A stretch of DNA of 64,000 nt from Herbidospora cretacea (GCF_001570605.1 NZ_BBXG01000012.1:153100-217099); one strand, 5' to 3'. Positions 17,568 to 26,283 are shown, counted from the first letter of the stretch. Translations and numbers: made by a program. The notes: generated by a model from the sequence alone, not told the origin.

Positions 17568-18262
17568 GAGGGTTCCTCCTGCGCTTCGGCGGCGCGGTGA
17601 AAGGCGTCGAGAATCCCGCGGAAGCCGCGAGGGTCGTCGACGTAGGCGACGTGCCCGGCCACGGGAAGAGTAACGTAATCCGCCCCGAGGGTGGCCGCCA
17701 GTGATCGCGCCGCCTCCTCCGGCACCCTCCCGTCGTGCTCCCCCCGGAGGACGGCGGCGGGGACCCGCGCGTCGGGAACACTCCAGCTCAGCGCCGCTTC
17801 CAGGGCGCTCAGCAGTCCGGCGGGCCGCATCCCGGCCATCGCCCGCGCGAAGACCTGCCGAGCCGCGCTCTCACGATGCAGGGTCGCCCGCACATAAGAG
17901 GTGGCGAACCCCGTCATGCCCTGCGTGTCGATCGCCCTCGCGGTGGCCGTCACGCGCTCCGGGCCTCCCGTCGCGGGGAAACCCGCCAGAAACAGGGACG
18001 CGACCCGTTCCGGCGCCGCCCGGAGGACTTCCAGCGCCACGAAGGCGCCCAGCCCCGAGCCCGCGACGTGGAATCGCGGCCCGGTTTCCAGGCAGGTCGC
18101 GACCGCTTCCGAGGTGTCGAACACCTCGTCCCCCCGCGTACCGTGACCGGGGAGGTCGGGGGCGGAAAACCGGCTCTGATCTGCGGCGATGACGTCGGCC
18201 CAGGTCTCCCCGGAGGCGCCGAGCGTGTGCAGCAGCAGTACAGGATGCCTCAGATCATGCAT
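17564..18262 (-). CDS. Alpha/beta-hydrolase fold protein with altered nucleophile elbow
   Basis: A 232-residue alpha/beta-hydrolase-fold protein. The oxyanion strand (PVLLLHTLGASGETW), the Asp (RGEHDGRVPEE) and the His (VAGHVAYVDDP) are in place. The elbow reads VAGSGLGAFVAL where most members have G-H-S-L-G-G: aligned on the LG, the nucleophile serine position is glycine and a serine sits one place earlier. It may therefore be inactive, use another nucleophile, or work as a lyase or binding protein. It is coupled to gntR and divergent from the importer. Confidence 0.84.
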   Translation of the reverse strand: MHDLRHPVLLLHTLGASGETWADVIAADQSRFSAPDLPGHGTRGDEVFDTSEAVATCLETGPRFHVAGSGLGAFVALEVLRAAPERVASLFLAGFPATGGPERVTATARAIDTQGMTGFATSYVRATLHRESAARQVFARAMAGMRPAGLLSALEAALSWSVPDARVPAAVLRGEHDGRVPEEAARSLAATLGADYVTLPVAGHVAYVDDPRGFRGILDAFHRAAEAQEEPS

Positions 18263-18268
18263 TATTAA
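18258..18268. promoter_or_regulatory. TGCATTATTAA motif, possible GntR half-operator
   Basis: The motif shares TGCATNAT with the palindrome at 14683-14702 and overlaps the start of the hydrolase-gntR transcript. Confidence 0.5.
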
Positions 18269-18299
18269 CTCTCATGACACATCACTCTTGTATAGGAGG

Positions 18300-18311
18300 C
18301 ATCATTATGCA
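18300..18311. promoter_or_regulatory. TGCATAATGATG motif (minus strand), possible GntR site
   Basis: A third TGCATNAT copy, on the importer side of the divergent promoter. It overlaps the start of a short leader frame. Confidence 0.5.
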
Positions 18312-18360
18312 ACAGTACGTCGCATGTCACTGCACGACCGGCGCAAGAACGCCACGCTGA
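18307..18360 (+). CDS. Possible 17-codon leader peptide
   Basis: ATG at 18307 has AGGAGG seven bases upstream and opens a 17-residue frame (MQQYVACHCTTGARTPR) that ends at 18360, 37 bases past the ABC ATPase start in another frame. The ATPase ATG at 18324 has no comparable site. Either this is a short leader controlling the operon or the true ATPase start involves a frameshift. It is unproven. Confidence 0.35.
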   Translation: MQQYVACHCTTGARTPR

Positions 18361-19139
18361 CCAGCCCCGGCAGGGGCGGCGCGGCCGTCACCATCGACGG
18401 CGTCACGATGCGGTTCGGGGACCGTGTCGCGGCGTCGGACATCCGGGTCGACGTCGCGCCCGGCGAGATCGTCTCCGTCGTCGGCCCCTCGGGCTGCGGC
18501 AAGACGACGCTGCTCCGTGCGGTGGCCGGGCTGCTCACCCCGTCCGAAGGGAGCGTGAAGGTCGACGGCGAGGCCGTCGACGGCACCCCCGACGGGGTCG
18601 GGATGGTCTTCCAGCACTTCGGGCTGTTCCCGTGGAAGACCGTCGAGGCCAACGTCGCCTACCCGCTGCGGCTGCGCGGCCTCCCCAAAGAGGAGATCGC
18701 GGCCCGCACGCGCGAGCTGATCGGCATGGTGGGCCTCTCCGGATTCGAGAAGTCCTACCCGCACCAGCTCTCCGGCGGCATGCAGCAGCGCACGGGCCTG
18801 GCCCGCGCGCTGGCCGTGCGGCCCCGGGTGCTCCTCATGGACGAGCCCTTCGGGGCGCTCGACGCGCAGACCGCCGAGGTGCTGCGCTTCGAGCTGCTCC
18901 GCATGTGGGAGGAGCGCCCGATCACGATGCTGTTCGTCACGCACTCGATCGACGAGGCGGTGCTGTTCGGCGACCGGGTGGTCGTGCTGAAGGGCCGTCC
19001 CGGCAGGGTGCACGAGGTCATCGACGTCGCGCTGCCACACCCGCGCGACCGTGCGGTGGCGAGGTCGGAGGCGTTCGCCGCGCTGCGGGAACGCGTCTGG
19101 TCTCTCGTCATGTCCCCCGACGCCGGTCAGGCGGGCTAG
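18324..19139 (+). CDS. ABC transporter ATPase, TauB/SsuB type
   Basis: A 271-residue ATP-binding subunit with Walker A GPSGCGKTT, Q-loop VFQHFGLFPW, signature LSGGMQQR, Walker B VLLMDEPFGALD and H-loop FVTHSIDEA. It belongs to the nitrate/sulfonate/taurine import family and would power the two permeases and the lipoprotein encoded next. An upstream, better-placed ribosome binding site serves a short leader frame instead of this start. The operon is divergent from hydrolase-gntR. Confidence 0.93.
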   Translation: MSLHDRRKNATLTSPGRGGAAVTIDGVTMRFGDRVAASDIRVDVAPGEIVSVVGPSGCGKTTLLRAVAGLLTPSEGSVKVDGEAVDGTPDGVGMVFQHFGLFPWKTVEANVAYPLRLRGLPKEEIAARTRELIGMVGLSGFEKSYPHQLSGGMQQRTGLARALAVRPRVLLMDEPFGALDAQTAEVLRFELLRMWEERPITMLFVTHSIDEAVLFGDRVVVLKGRPGRVHEVIDVALPHPRDRAVARSEAFAALRERVWSLVMSPDAGQAG

Positions 19140-19180
19140 AAGCACAACGGTGCCCCTCGGGCACCTGGGAAGGACGGCAG

Positions 19181-20194
19181 ATGTTGTCGATCAAGCGCCT
19201 GGGAGTGGCCGCGCTGGCCATGGCCTCCCTCACCGCCCTCGCCGCCTGCGGCGGGGGAGCCTCCGGCGACGAGGGCGACGCCACCACACTGAGCGTCGGC
19301 GTCCCGGGCATCCCCCCGGTCTTCGTCAACCTCATGGCCTACGTCGCCGAGCAGAAGGGCTACTTCAAGGACGGCGGCGTGACCGTCACCCTGCGCCCGC
19401 TCCCCACCGGGGCCGACGTCGGCCGCGCCATCCAGAGCAAGGAGCTCGACGGAGGCATCGTCGGCACCTCCGGCGCGGTCGCGCTGCGCGCCTCCGGGGG
19501 CAACGTGGTCGCCATCCTCGGCAACGAGAATCCGTCGTTCCTCATCGCCTCCTCCGACCCGGCGGTCACCGACTGCGCCTCGCTCAAGGGCCGGACCATC
19601 GCCGTCGACGGCGCGGGGGCACCCAAGGCCCTGTCGGTCAACACGATGATCGCATCCTGCGGGCTGACGGCCGCCGACATCACCACCGTCAACGTCGGCG
19701 GCCCCCAGTCGGTCGACGCGCTGATCGCCGGGCAGGTCGACACCGCCGTGCTGCACCCCGACGAGCTCGCCGCCGTCAACCAGAAGGCCAAGGCCCACGA
19801 GGTGGTCGCGCTGGCCAAGGTCGACCCGGTCTCCCACTACACGATGCTCGTCACCCGCGAGGACGAACTGGCCGACGGCGGCAAGCGCCCCGCATGGGTG
19901 AAGGCCGTGGCGGCGCTGCACAAGTCGATCGCGTACATCAACGACCCGGCCAACGCCGACGACGTCGCGCAGATCGCCGCGACGATGACCAAGCGCACGC
20001 CGGAGATCTCCAAGACGGCGCTGGCCGAGTTCGTCGGCATCAAGTTCTGGCCGGCCGACGCCGGGCTGGCCCGCGAGCGGGTCGACAAGGCCGTCGCCGA
20101 CCAGGTCAAGGCCGGGAACGTGGCCGCCGACAAGGCGCCCGAGTACGACGACTTCGTCGACCTCACGGTGTTCGATGAAGCACTCGGGAAGTGA
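19181..20194 (+). CDS. Substrate-binding lipoprotein of the NMT1/TauA type
   Basis: A 337-residue lipoprotein with a signal peptide and lipobox LAAC (Cys about residue 24), so it is anchored outside the membrane. The fold is that of periplasmic binding protein type II of the nitrate/sulfonate/NMT1 group (AYVAEQKGYFKDGGVTV; ELDGGIVGTSGAVALRASG; GRTIAVDGAGAPKALSVN). These proteins deliver small anions, aromatic compounds or thiamine precursors. The stop overlaps the first permease by 20 bases. Confidence 0.9.
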   Translation: MLSIKRLGVAALAMASLTALAACGGGASGDEGDATTLSVGVPGIPPVFVNLMAYVAEQKGYFKDGGVTVTLRPLPTGADVGRAIQSKELDGGIVGTSGAVALRASGGNVVAILGNENPSFLIASSDPAVTDCASLKGRTIAVDGAGAPKALSVNTMIASCGLTAADITTVNVGGPQSVDALIAGQVDTAVLHPDELAAVNQKAKAHEVVALAKVDPVSHYTMLVTREDELADGGKRPAWVKAVAALHKSIAYINDPANADDVAQIAATMTKRTPEISKTALAEFVGIKFWPADAGLARERVDKAVADQVKAGNVAADKAPEYDDFVDLTVFDEALGK

Positions 20195-20948
20195 CTCACG
20201 GCCCCGTGGGGTCGCGGTCTCGCTGGCCGGCCTGGCGCTCGGGCTGATCGCCTGGCAGGTCGCCGGTCAGCGTGACCCGGTCCTGCTCGCCACCCCGGTC
20301 AGGTCGTTCGAGGCGCTGGCCGGGATGGTGGCCGACGGGACCCTGCCGGCCGCGCTGCTCGACACCGGCCTGCTGTTCCTGGTCGGCCTGGCCGCCGCGA
20401 TCGCGGGCGGGGTCGGCTACGGCCTGGTCCTGTCGCGGTCGAGGGTGCTGCGCGGGAGCACCGGATGGCTGGTGTTCGCGCTGCAGTCGGTGCCGATCGT
20501 GGCGCTCGCGCCGCTGATCCTGGCGGCGTTCGGGTTCGGGTTCGGGGCCAAGACGCTGGTGGTCTTCCTGAGCGCGGTCTTCCCGATCCTGATCAACACG
20601 GTCGAGGGCGCCAGGCACGCGCCGAAGACCCTGCTGGAGGTCGCGAAGGTCCACCGCAGCGGCGAATGGCCGCTGTGGCGGGACGTGCTCATCCCGCACA
20701 CCCTCCCCTACGCGATGAGCGGGATCCGGCAGGGCATCGCGATGGCGTTCGTCGGGACGTTCATCGCCGAGTTCTTCCTCCAGGCCACCGGGATCGGCGG
20801 GCTGCTGCTGTCGGCCTCGGCCCGGTTCGACTCGGCGACCGTGCTCGGGCTGACCGTCCTGGTGTCGGTGATCGCCGCCCTGCTGATGGGCCTCGGGCGG
20901 CGGCTGGAGAAGGCGTTCGCGCCCTGGCGTCAGGGGAGCACCGAATGA
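20175..20948 (+). CDS. ABC transporter permease 1 (TauC/SsuC type)
   Basis: A 257-residue inner-membrane subunit with about six hydrophobic helices and the EAA-like coupling loop (LLEVAKVHRSGEWPLWRDVLIPHTLPYAMSGIRQGIAMAF). It overlaps both neighbours (20 bases with the binding protein, ATGA with permease 2). It forms the channel with permease 2. Confidence 0.92.
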   Translation: MKHSGSDSRPRGVAVSLAGLALGLIAWQVAGQRDPVLLATPVRSFEALAGMVADGTLPAALLDTGLLFLVGLAAAIAGGVGYGLVLSRSRVLRGSTGWLVFALQSVPIVALAPLILAAFGFGFGAKTLVVFLSAVFPILINTVEGARHAPKTLLEVAKVHRSGEWPLWRDVLIPHTLPYAMSGIRQGIAMAFVGTFIAEFFLQATGIGGLLLSASARFDSATVLGLTVLVSVIAALLMGLGRRLEKAFAPWRQGSTE

Positions 20949-21745
20949 CCGCCCTGGCCTCGCGGAGGAATTCGCGAGAGAAGTCGTTCGCGCCGCCCGG
21001 GGATCTGCTGGGCAAGGTCGTCGCGGTCGTGGTCCTCCTCGGGGTGTGGCAGGCGGCCGGATCGGCGTTCCTGCCCGACTACCTGCCGACCCCCTTGGGC
21101 GTGATCACCGAGCTGATCCCCACGCTGACCTCCTCGGCGTTCCTCACCGCGCTGGGGGAGACCGTCGGCGCGGTGCTGCTCGGGCTGGTGCTGGGATGTG
21201 TGCCCGGGACCGCCGCCGGGCTGCTCATCGGCCGGGTCGGCTGGCTGCGGCAGCTCAGCACCCCGTACATCAGCGGGCTGTACGCCATGCCGATGCTGGC
21301 GATCGTGCCGATGGCGACGATCTGGTTCGGCTACAACAACCTCACCCGGGTGATCGTGATCGCGCTGTCGGCGTTCCTGCCGTGCGCGGTCTCCACCGCC
21401 GACGGGGCCCGGTCGCTGCCGGCCAACCTGGGCGACGTGGCCCGGGTGCTCAACGTGCCGCGCGGCCGGTTCGTGCTCGACTTCGTGCTGCCCTCGGCGC
21501 TGCCGTTCGCGGTGGCCGGGGTGCACATCGCCGTCGGCCGCGCCCTCGTCGGGGCCGCCGCCGTCGAGTTCCTGGCCAACATCGACGGGCTGGGCACGTT
21601 CATCCTGACCAACGCGCGGTCGTTCGCCCAGAACCAGGCGTTCGCAGGCGTCCTCGTGCTGGCACTCCTCGGCGTCCTGGCCCGCGCCGGAACCGAACGG
21701 CTGATCCGGCGCGTCGCGCCGTGGCAGCAGACCCACCAGGACTAG
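20945..21745 (+). CDS. ABC transporter permease 2 (TauC/SsuC type)
   Basis: A 266-residue integral membrane subunit, related to permease 1 but clearly diverged. The coupling loop reads NLGDVARVLNVPRGRFVLDFVLPSALPFAVAGVHIAVGRAL. Two distinct permease genes indicate a heterodimeric channel, less common in the TauABC family, where one permease is usual. The start overlaps the previous stop (ATGA); the CocE-type gene follows after 12 bases. Confidence 0.92.
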   Translation: MTALASRRNSREKSFAPPGDLLGKVVAVVVLLGVWQAAGSAFLPDYLPTPLGVITELIPTLTSSAFLTALGETVGAVLLGLVLGCVPGTAAGLLIGRVGWLRQLSTPYISGLYAMPMLAIVPMATIWFGYNNLTRVIVIALSAFLPCAVSTADGARSLPANLGDVARVLNVPRGRFVLDFVLPSALPFAVAGVHIAVGRALVGAAAVEFLANIDGLGTFILTNARSFAQNQAFAGVLVLALLGVLARAGTERLIRRVAPWQQTHQD

Positions 21746-21757
21746 GAGCCCTGTCTG

Positions 21758-23470
21758 ATGATCGTCGAATGGGACGTGCCGATCGAGACCGACGACGGAG
21801 TCGTCCTGCGCGCGGACGTCTTCCGGCCCGACACCCCCGGCCGATACCCGGTCGTGCTCACCTACGGCCCCTACGCGAAGGGCCTGTCCTTCCAGGAGGG
21901 CTATCCGAGCGCGTGGAACAAGATGGCCGCCGAACACCCTGACGCGCTGGAGGGCTCCTCCAACGTCTACCAGGCGTGGGAGGTCGTCGACCCGGAGAAG
22001 TGGGTCCCCGACGGCTACGTCTGCGTGCGGGTGGACTCCCGCGGCGCGGGCGCGTCCCCGGGCGTGATCGACTGCTTCTCGCCGCGGGAGACCCGCGACT
22101 ACTACGAGTGCGTCGAGTGGGCCGGGACCCAGGAGTGGAGCAACGGGAAGGTCGGCCTGAACGGCATCTCCTACTTCGCCATGAACCAGTGGCATGTCGC
22201 CTCGCTCCAGCCGCCCCACCTGGCCGCGATCATCGTCTGGGAGGGCGCGGCAGACTGGTACCGCGACGCCACCCACCACGGCGGCATCCGCACCACGTTC
22301 TGGGACAACTGGTACGGGATGCAGGTCACGACCGTCCAGCACGGACTGGGCGAGAACGGCCCGCGCAACCCGGTGACTGGGGCCCTGGCCACCGGCTCCG
22401 CCACCCTCACCGAGGAGGAGCTGGCGGCCAACCGGGCCGACCTGGGCGGGAGCATCCAGGCCCACCCCCTCGACGACGCCTACCACCGCGACCGCTCGCC
22501 GGTGTGGGACCGGGTGACGGTGCCGGTGCTGTCGGCGGGCAACTGGGGCGGCCAGGGGCTGCACCTGCGCGGCAACACCTACGGCTACCTGCGCGCGGCC
22601 TCGGAGCACAAGTGGCTGGAGATGCACGGCGACACCCACTGGTCCCTCTTCTACGCCGACTACGGCGTCGACCTGCAGAAACGGTTCTTCGGCCACTTCC
22701 TGGCCGGGCAGGACACGGGGTGGGCGAAGCAGCCTCCCGTGCAGCTCCAGGTCCGCCACGTCGACGCGACGTTCACGCCCCGCTTCGAGGAGGGGTGGCC
22801 GATTCCCCGGACGAGATGGACCCGCCTCTTCCTGGACGCGGCCGACCTGTCACTGGGCGAGTCACTGGGCGAGCCGTCGGCGCCCGCGCAGGTCACGTAT
22901 GAGGCGACCGGCCGGGGAGTGCAATTCGAGCTGCCCGCGCTGACCGAGGAGACCGAGATCACCGGCCCGCTGGCGGCGAAGCTGTTCGTGTCGTCGTCGA
23001 CCTCCGACGCCGACCTGTTCCTGGTGGTCCGGGTGTTCGACCCGGCGGGGGAGGAGGTCGCCTTCCAGGGGGCGCTCGACCCGCACACCCCCGTCGCGCA
23101 GGGCTGGCTGCGGGCCTCCCACCGCGAGCTCGACGCGGAGCTGTCGCAGCCCTGGCTGCCCGTCCACACCCACACGAACCCGGAGCTCCTGGTCCCCGGC
23201 GAGATCTACGAACTCGACGTGGAGATCCTGCCGACCTGCCTGGCGGTGCCCGCCGGCTACCGGATCGTGCTGGAGGTCCGCGGCCGCGACTACGAACACG
23301 ACAAACCGGCCGGTCACCTGTCGAACCTCCGCAACCCGCTCAAGGGCTGCGGCCCGTTCCTGCACGACGACCCCCGCGACCGCCCGGCCGAGGTCTTCCA
23401 CAACGAGGTGACCCTCCACACGGGCGGCGACCACGCCTCCCACCTGCTGCTTCCCGTGGTTCCCGCCTGA
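21758..23470 (+). CDS. CocE/NonD family hydrolase (X-Pro dipeptidyl-peptidase S15 type)
   Basis: A 570-residue cytoplasmic serine hydrolase. The S15 domain has its nucleophile in NGISYFAMNQW (G-x-S-Y), and GDTHWSLFYADY supplies the His. The C-terminal beta-sandwich runs from about residue 380 (TEITGPLAAKLFVSSSTSDADLFLVVRVFDP). Relatives cleave cocaine esters, acyl esters and some amides. The position between the importer and the CoA-lyase suggests it hydrolyses the imported compound. Its TGA overlaps the next ATG (TGATG). Confidence 0.9.
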   Translation: MIVEWDVPIETDDGVVLRADVFRPDTPGRYPVVLTYGPYAKGLSFQEGYPSAWNKMAAEHPDALEGSSNVYQAWEVVDPEKWVPDGYVCVRVDSRGAGASPGVIDCFSPRETRDYYECVEWAGTQEWSNGKVGLNGISYFAMNQWHVASLQPPHLAAIIVWEGAADWYRDATHHGGIRTTFWDNWYGMQVTTVQHGLGENGPRNPVTGALATGSATLTEEELAANRADLGGSIQAHPLDDAYHRDRSPVWDRVTVPVLSAGNWGGQGLHLRGNTYGYLRAASEHKWLEMHGDTHWSLFYADYGVDLQKRFFGHFLAGQDTGWAKQPPVQLQVRHVDATFTPRFEEGWPIPRTRWTRLFLDAADLSLGESLGEPSAPAQVTYEATGRGVQFELPALTEETEITGPLAAKLFVSSSTSDADLFLVVRVFDPAGEEVAFQGALDPHTPVAQGWLRASHRELDAELSQPWLPVHTHTNPELLVPGEIYELDVEILPTCLAVPAGYRIVLEVRGRDYEHDKPAGHLSNLRNPLKGCGPFLHDDPRDRPAEVFHNEVTLHTGGDHASHLLLPVVPA

Positions 23471-24231
23471 TGGTCCGGGCGGCCCTGTTCGTCCCCGGCG
23501 ACCGCCCCGACCGCTTCGCCAAAGCGGCCGCCGCCGGGGCGGACGAGATCATCCTCGACCTGGAGGACGCCGTCGCCCCCGCCGCCAAGACGGCCGCCCG
23601 CGAGGAGGTCCGGGCGTGGCTGTCGGGCGGCGGTTCCGGGATCGTACGGATCAACGCGCGCGGGACCGCCTGGCACGCCGGCGACGTGGCTTTGGTGCGG
23701 GAGTTCGGCTGCCCGGTGATGATCCCCAAGGCCGAGGCGGCGGCGGACGTCTTCGGAACTGCCTACCCCTTGATCGAGACCGCCACGGGACTGCTCCACG
23801 CCCGGGAGATCTGCGCGGCGCCGGGCGTGGTGCGCCCGGCGTTCGGAAGCGTCGACCTGGCGGCCCAACTGGGCGTCGACCCGGCCGACCGGACGGCCCT
23901 GTGGCACGCCCGATCCCTGCTCGTCCTGGCGGCGGCGTCGGCCGGCGTCGGACCGCCGCTGGACGGCGTCACCACCGACCTGACCTCGCCGGAGACGCTA
24001 CGTGAGGACGCGGCGCATGCGGCGTCGCTGGGGTTCGGCGGCAAGCTGTGCGTTCACCCGGAACAGGTCGCGCCGGTGCTGGCGGCGTTCACGCCCTCGG
24101 CCGAGGACCTGGCGTGGGCCAGGGAGGTCATGGCCGCCTCGACCGGCGGGGTGGCGGTGGTGCGAGGCCAGATGGTGGACAAACCCGTGGTGGACCGGGC
24201 CCGGCGGATGCTCCGGACAGCCGGTGGCTGA
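23470..24231 (+). CDS. CitE-type CoA ester lyase (HpcH/HpaI superfamily)
   Basis: A 253-residue TIM-barrel lyase. FVPGDRPDRFAKAAAAGADEIILDLEDAV carries the acidic metal ligands, MIPKAEAA and LIETATG the CoA- and substrate-binding parts, and GFGGKLCVHPEQVAPV the C-terminal signature of citrate lyase beta-like proteins. Members cleave citramalyl-, malyl- or similar hydroxyacyl-CoA into acetyl-CoA and a keto acid. With the CaiB-type transferase of the same island it would make a short activation-and-cleavage route. A strong hairpin follows. Confidence 0.9.
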   Translation: MVRAALFVPGDRPDRFAKAAAAGADEIILDLEDAVAPAAKTAAREEVRAWLSGGGSGIVRINARGTAWHAGDVALVREFGCPVMIPKAEAAADVFGTAYPLIETATGLLHAREICAAPGVVRPAFGSVDLAAQLGVDPADRTALWHARSLLVLAAASAGVGPPLDGVTTDLTSPETLREDAAHAASLGFGGKLCVHPEQVAPVLAAFTPSAEDLAWAREVMAASTGGVAVVRGQMVDKPVVDRARRMLRTAGG

Positions 24232-24570
24232 GAGCGGTGGGCCGGCGTCGTTCGTCAGGACAAGTGACGGGGTGGCCGACCGTGTTCAGGCACGGCCGGC
24301 ACCCCGTCACCGTGGTGCTGCCGCGCGGCGCGCCGATTGCCGCGCGGCTCTCACGGGTTGATACGGCCGTTCAGGCGACCGTGGTCGGGCCATTCGTACG
24401 GGGAAATCTGATGATTTTGGCGTCGCGGTACGCTCGCAGGTCGATGACCGTTGAATCGCCCCTGATCTCGCGGTGAGACGCGCGGCGGCGTAGAGCCGAC
24501 GTGATGTCTCTGACCTTCGCTAGCGACGGCACCACCTTGAGCATCGTTCTCCCCCGCCGTGATGGTTCCC
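24232..24570. other. Intergenic region between the catabolic island and GH42
   Basis: No gene is convincing here. The stretch holds a strong hairpin at 24266-24308 and otherwise lower-GC sequence than its neighbours. The missing 3' end of the GH42 gene would be expected here but I find no GH42-like residue pattern in any minus-strand frame. Confidence 0.5.
24266..24308 (+). terminator. Hairpin ending the catabolic operon
   Basis: A 19-base arm (24266-24284) pairs with 24291-24308 with one wobble and one bulge around a 6-base loop, 35 bases after the lyase stop. Confidence 0.75.
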
Positions 24571-26283
24571 TTACCTCTCACCATGTGTACCGGTTGAATC
24601 GTAAGAGGGGTGTAAAAGGCAGGTCAGAAGCTTTTCATGGGCTTTGTCGGTCAATCGGGTGGACAAGTACCAGGCGTTACCGAAGCGGGTGATCGCCGGG
24701 CTTCCGTCCGGGTAGGCGACGACGGCCTCCGCGCCGTCGAGGGCGATCTCCTCGCTCCAGAGGGAGGCTTCCGTGCCGTCCGAGAGGATGAGGGGCGCGG
24801 CGAGGGGGCGGTGCTCCTTGATCGTGATCCCGAAGGCGGGGAGCCGGCCGCCGAGGCGCACCCGGAGGTGCTCGTCGGTGACGGCGGAGAAGTACGACAT
24901 CAGCAGGGTGCCCTCGAAGGCGGCGAGGTTGGCCAGGGCGGCGTCGGTGACCGGGAGCAGGCTGGGGACGACGACCAGCCTGAACGGCGAGAGATCCTGT
25001 TCCGGGTGGACGAAGGCGACGTGGTGCCCGGCCCGGTAGAGGAGCCGATGGGGCTGTTTGACCGCTTCCAGGTAGTCGAGGTCCCGGGAGGGGAGACCGC
25101 GATTCTGGAGCGCCCACCACGCCTCGTCGTCCCACACGATCGCGACGTCACGCCTCTGCTCACGGCCGGCGGGGGCCCTGGATGCGAGGGTTTCGCCCAG
25201 GGCGACGATCTCCCGGAACGTCCGGGTGTCGGGGCCTGCGTGGGGGAGCATGCCGTGGTGCCACTGTTCCGCGCCGCCCCGGGAGGCGCGCCACTGGAAG
25301 AACATCGCGCCGATCGATCCACGTTCGACGTGGATCAGGGTGGTCCGGGCGAGGTCGCCAGGTGGGCGGGGGAGTGTGCGGTCTCGGGTGTACTCGACCG
25401 CCGCCGCCTGTTCCATCAGGATCCACGGCTTGTCGCCGGCCCATGAGCGGGCCAGGTCGGCGGTGAAGGCCGACTCCTCGGCCAGGTCGCCGGTGGGATA
25501 GTCGTCGACGGCCACCAGGTCGACCTCGCGGGCCCATTTCCAGTGGTCGACGGGCACCCAGGAGCCGAAGGCGAAGTTCGTGGTGATCGGCCTGCCCGTG
25601 GGGCGCAGGATGTCGCGCTGTTCGGTGAAGTGGGCGAGCATCTCGTCGGAGAGGAACCTGCGCCAGTCGAGCGCCTGCGCCGGGTTCGGCAGCCATTGGG
25701 TGGCTCTGGGCGGCAGGATCTCGTCCCAGTCCGCGTAGCCCTGCGACCAGAACGCGGTGGTCCAGCGGTCGTTCAGGGTGGCCAGGTCGCCGTGGCGGGC
25801 GCGCAGCCAGGCGCGGAAGGCGCGGGCCGCGTGGTCGCAGTGGCACCAGGTGCCGTACTCGTTGTGGACGTGCCACATCGCCAGCGCCGGGTGGCCGCCG
25901 TAGCGGTCGGCCAGCACCGCCGCCAGTTCCCTCGAAGCCGCTCTGTACGCCGGTGCGCTCACACAGTAGGTGTCCCGGCTGCCGTGGCTGAGCCGGGTGC
26001 CGTCGGCGGCGACCGTCAGCGTGTCCGGATGCTCGCGGCCGAACCAGGGCGGCGGGGACGCCGTCGGCGTGGCCAGGTCGACCTGGACGCCGTTGTCGTG
26101 GAGCAGGTCGAAGACGCGGTCGAGCCAGCCGAACTCCCAGCGTCCCGGCTCGGGCTGGAGGCTGCTCCACGCGAAGACGCCGAGCGTGACGAGGTTGACC
26201 CGGGCCCGGCGCATGAGGGCGACGTCCTCCAGCCAGACGTGCTCGGGCCACTGCTCCGGGTTGTAGTCGCCGCCGAAGAACAT
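24571..26283 (-). CDS. GH42 beta-galactosidase, C-terminally short
   Basis: A cytoplasmic exo-beta-galactosidase. The GH42 barrel starts at GGDYNPEQWPEHVW; the acid/base is Glu142 (WHVHNEYG) and the nucleophile Glu291 (ILMEQAAAVEY). A trimerisation-like domain follows (about 370-500; FRLVVVPSLLPVTD). The protein has 570 residues, while most actinomycete GH42 enzymes have about 650-690. It stops at STRLTDKAHEKLL plus 18 atypical residues, so the small C-terminal beta domain is missing. It may still be active, because that domain is not catalytic. It is divergent from the GH31 gene across two inverted repeats. Confidence 0.9.
   Translation of the reverse strand: MFFGGDYNPEQWPEHVWLEDVALMRRARVNLVTLGVFAWSSLQPEPGRWEFGWLDRVFDLLHDNGVQVDLATPTASPPPWFGREHPDTLTVAADGTRLSHGSRDTYCVSAPAYRAASRELAAVLADRYGGHPALAMWHVHNEYGTWCHCDHAARAFRAWLRARHGDLATLNDRWTTAFWSQGYADWDEILPPRATQWLPNPAQALDWRRFLSDEMLAHFTEQRDILRPTGRPITTNFAFGSWVPVDHWKWAREVDLVAVDDYPTGDLAEESAFTADLARSWAGDKPWILMEQAAAVEYTRDRTLPRPPGDLARTTLIHVERGSIGAMFFQWRASRGGAEQWHHGMLPHAGPDTRTFREIVALGETLASRAPAGREQRRDVAIVWDDEAWWALQNRGLPSRDLDYLEAVKQPHRLLYRAGHHVAFVHPEQDLSPFRLVVVPSLLPVTDAALANLAAFEGTLLMSYFSAVTDEHLRVRLGGRLPAFGITIKEHRPLAAPLILSDGTEASLWSEEIALDGAEAVVAYPDGSPAITRFGNAWYLSTRLTDKAHEKLLTCLLHPSYDSTGTHGER

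Noticed and set aside
24351..24584. Minus-strand frame that might be the lost end of GH42
   Set aside because: It shows no GH42 C-terminal residues and is out of frame.
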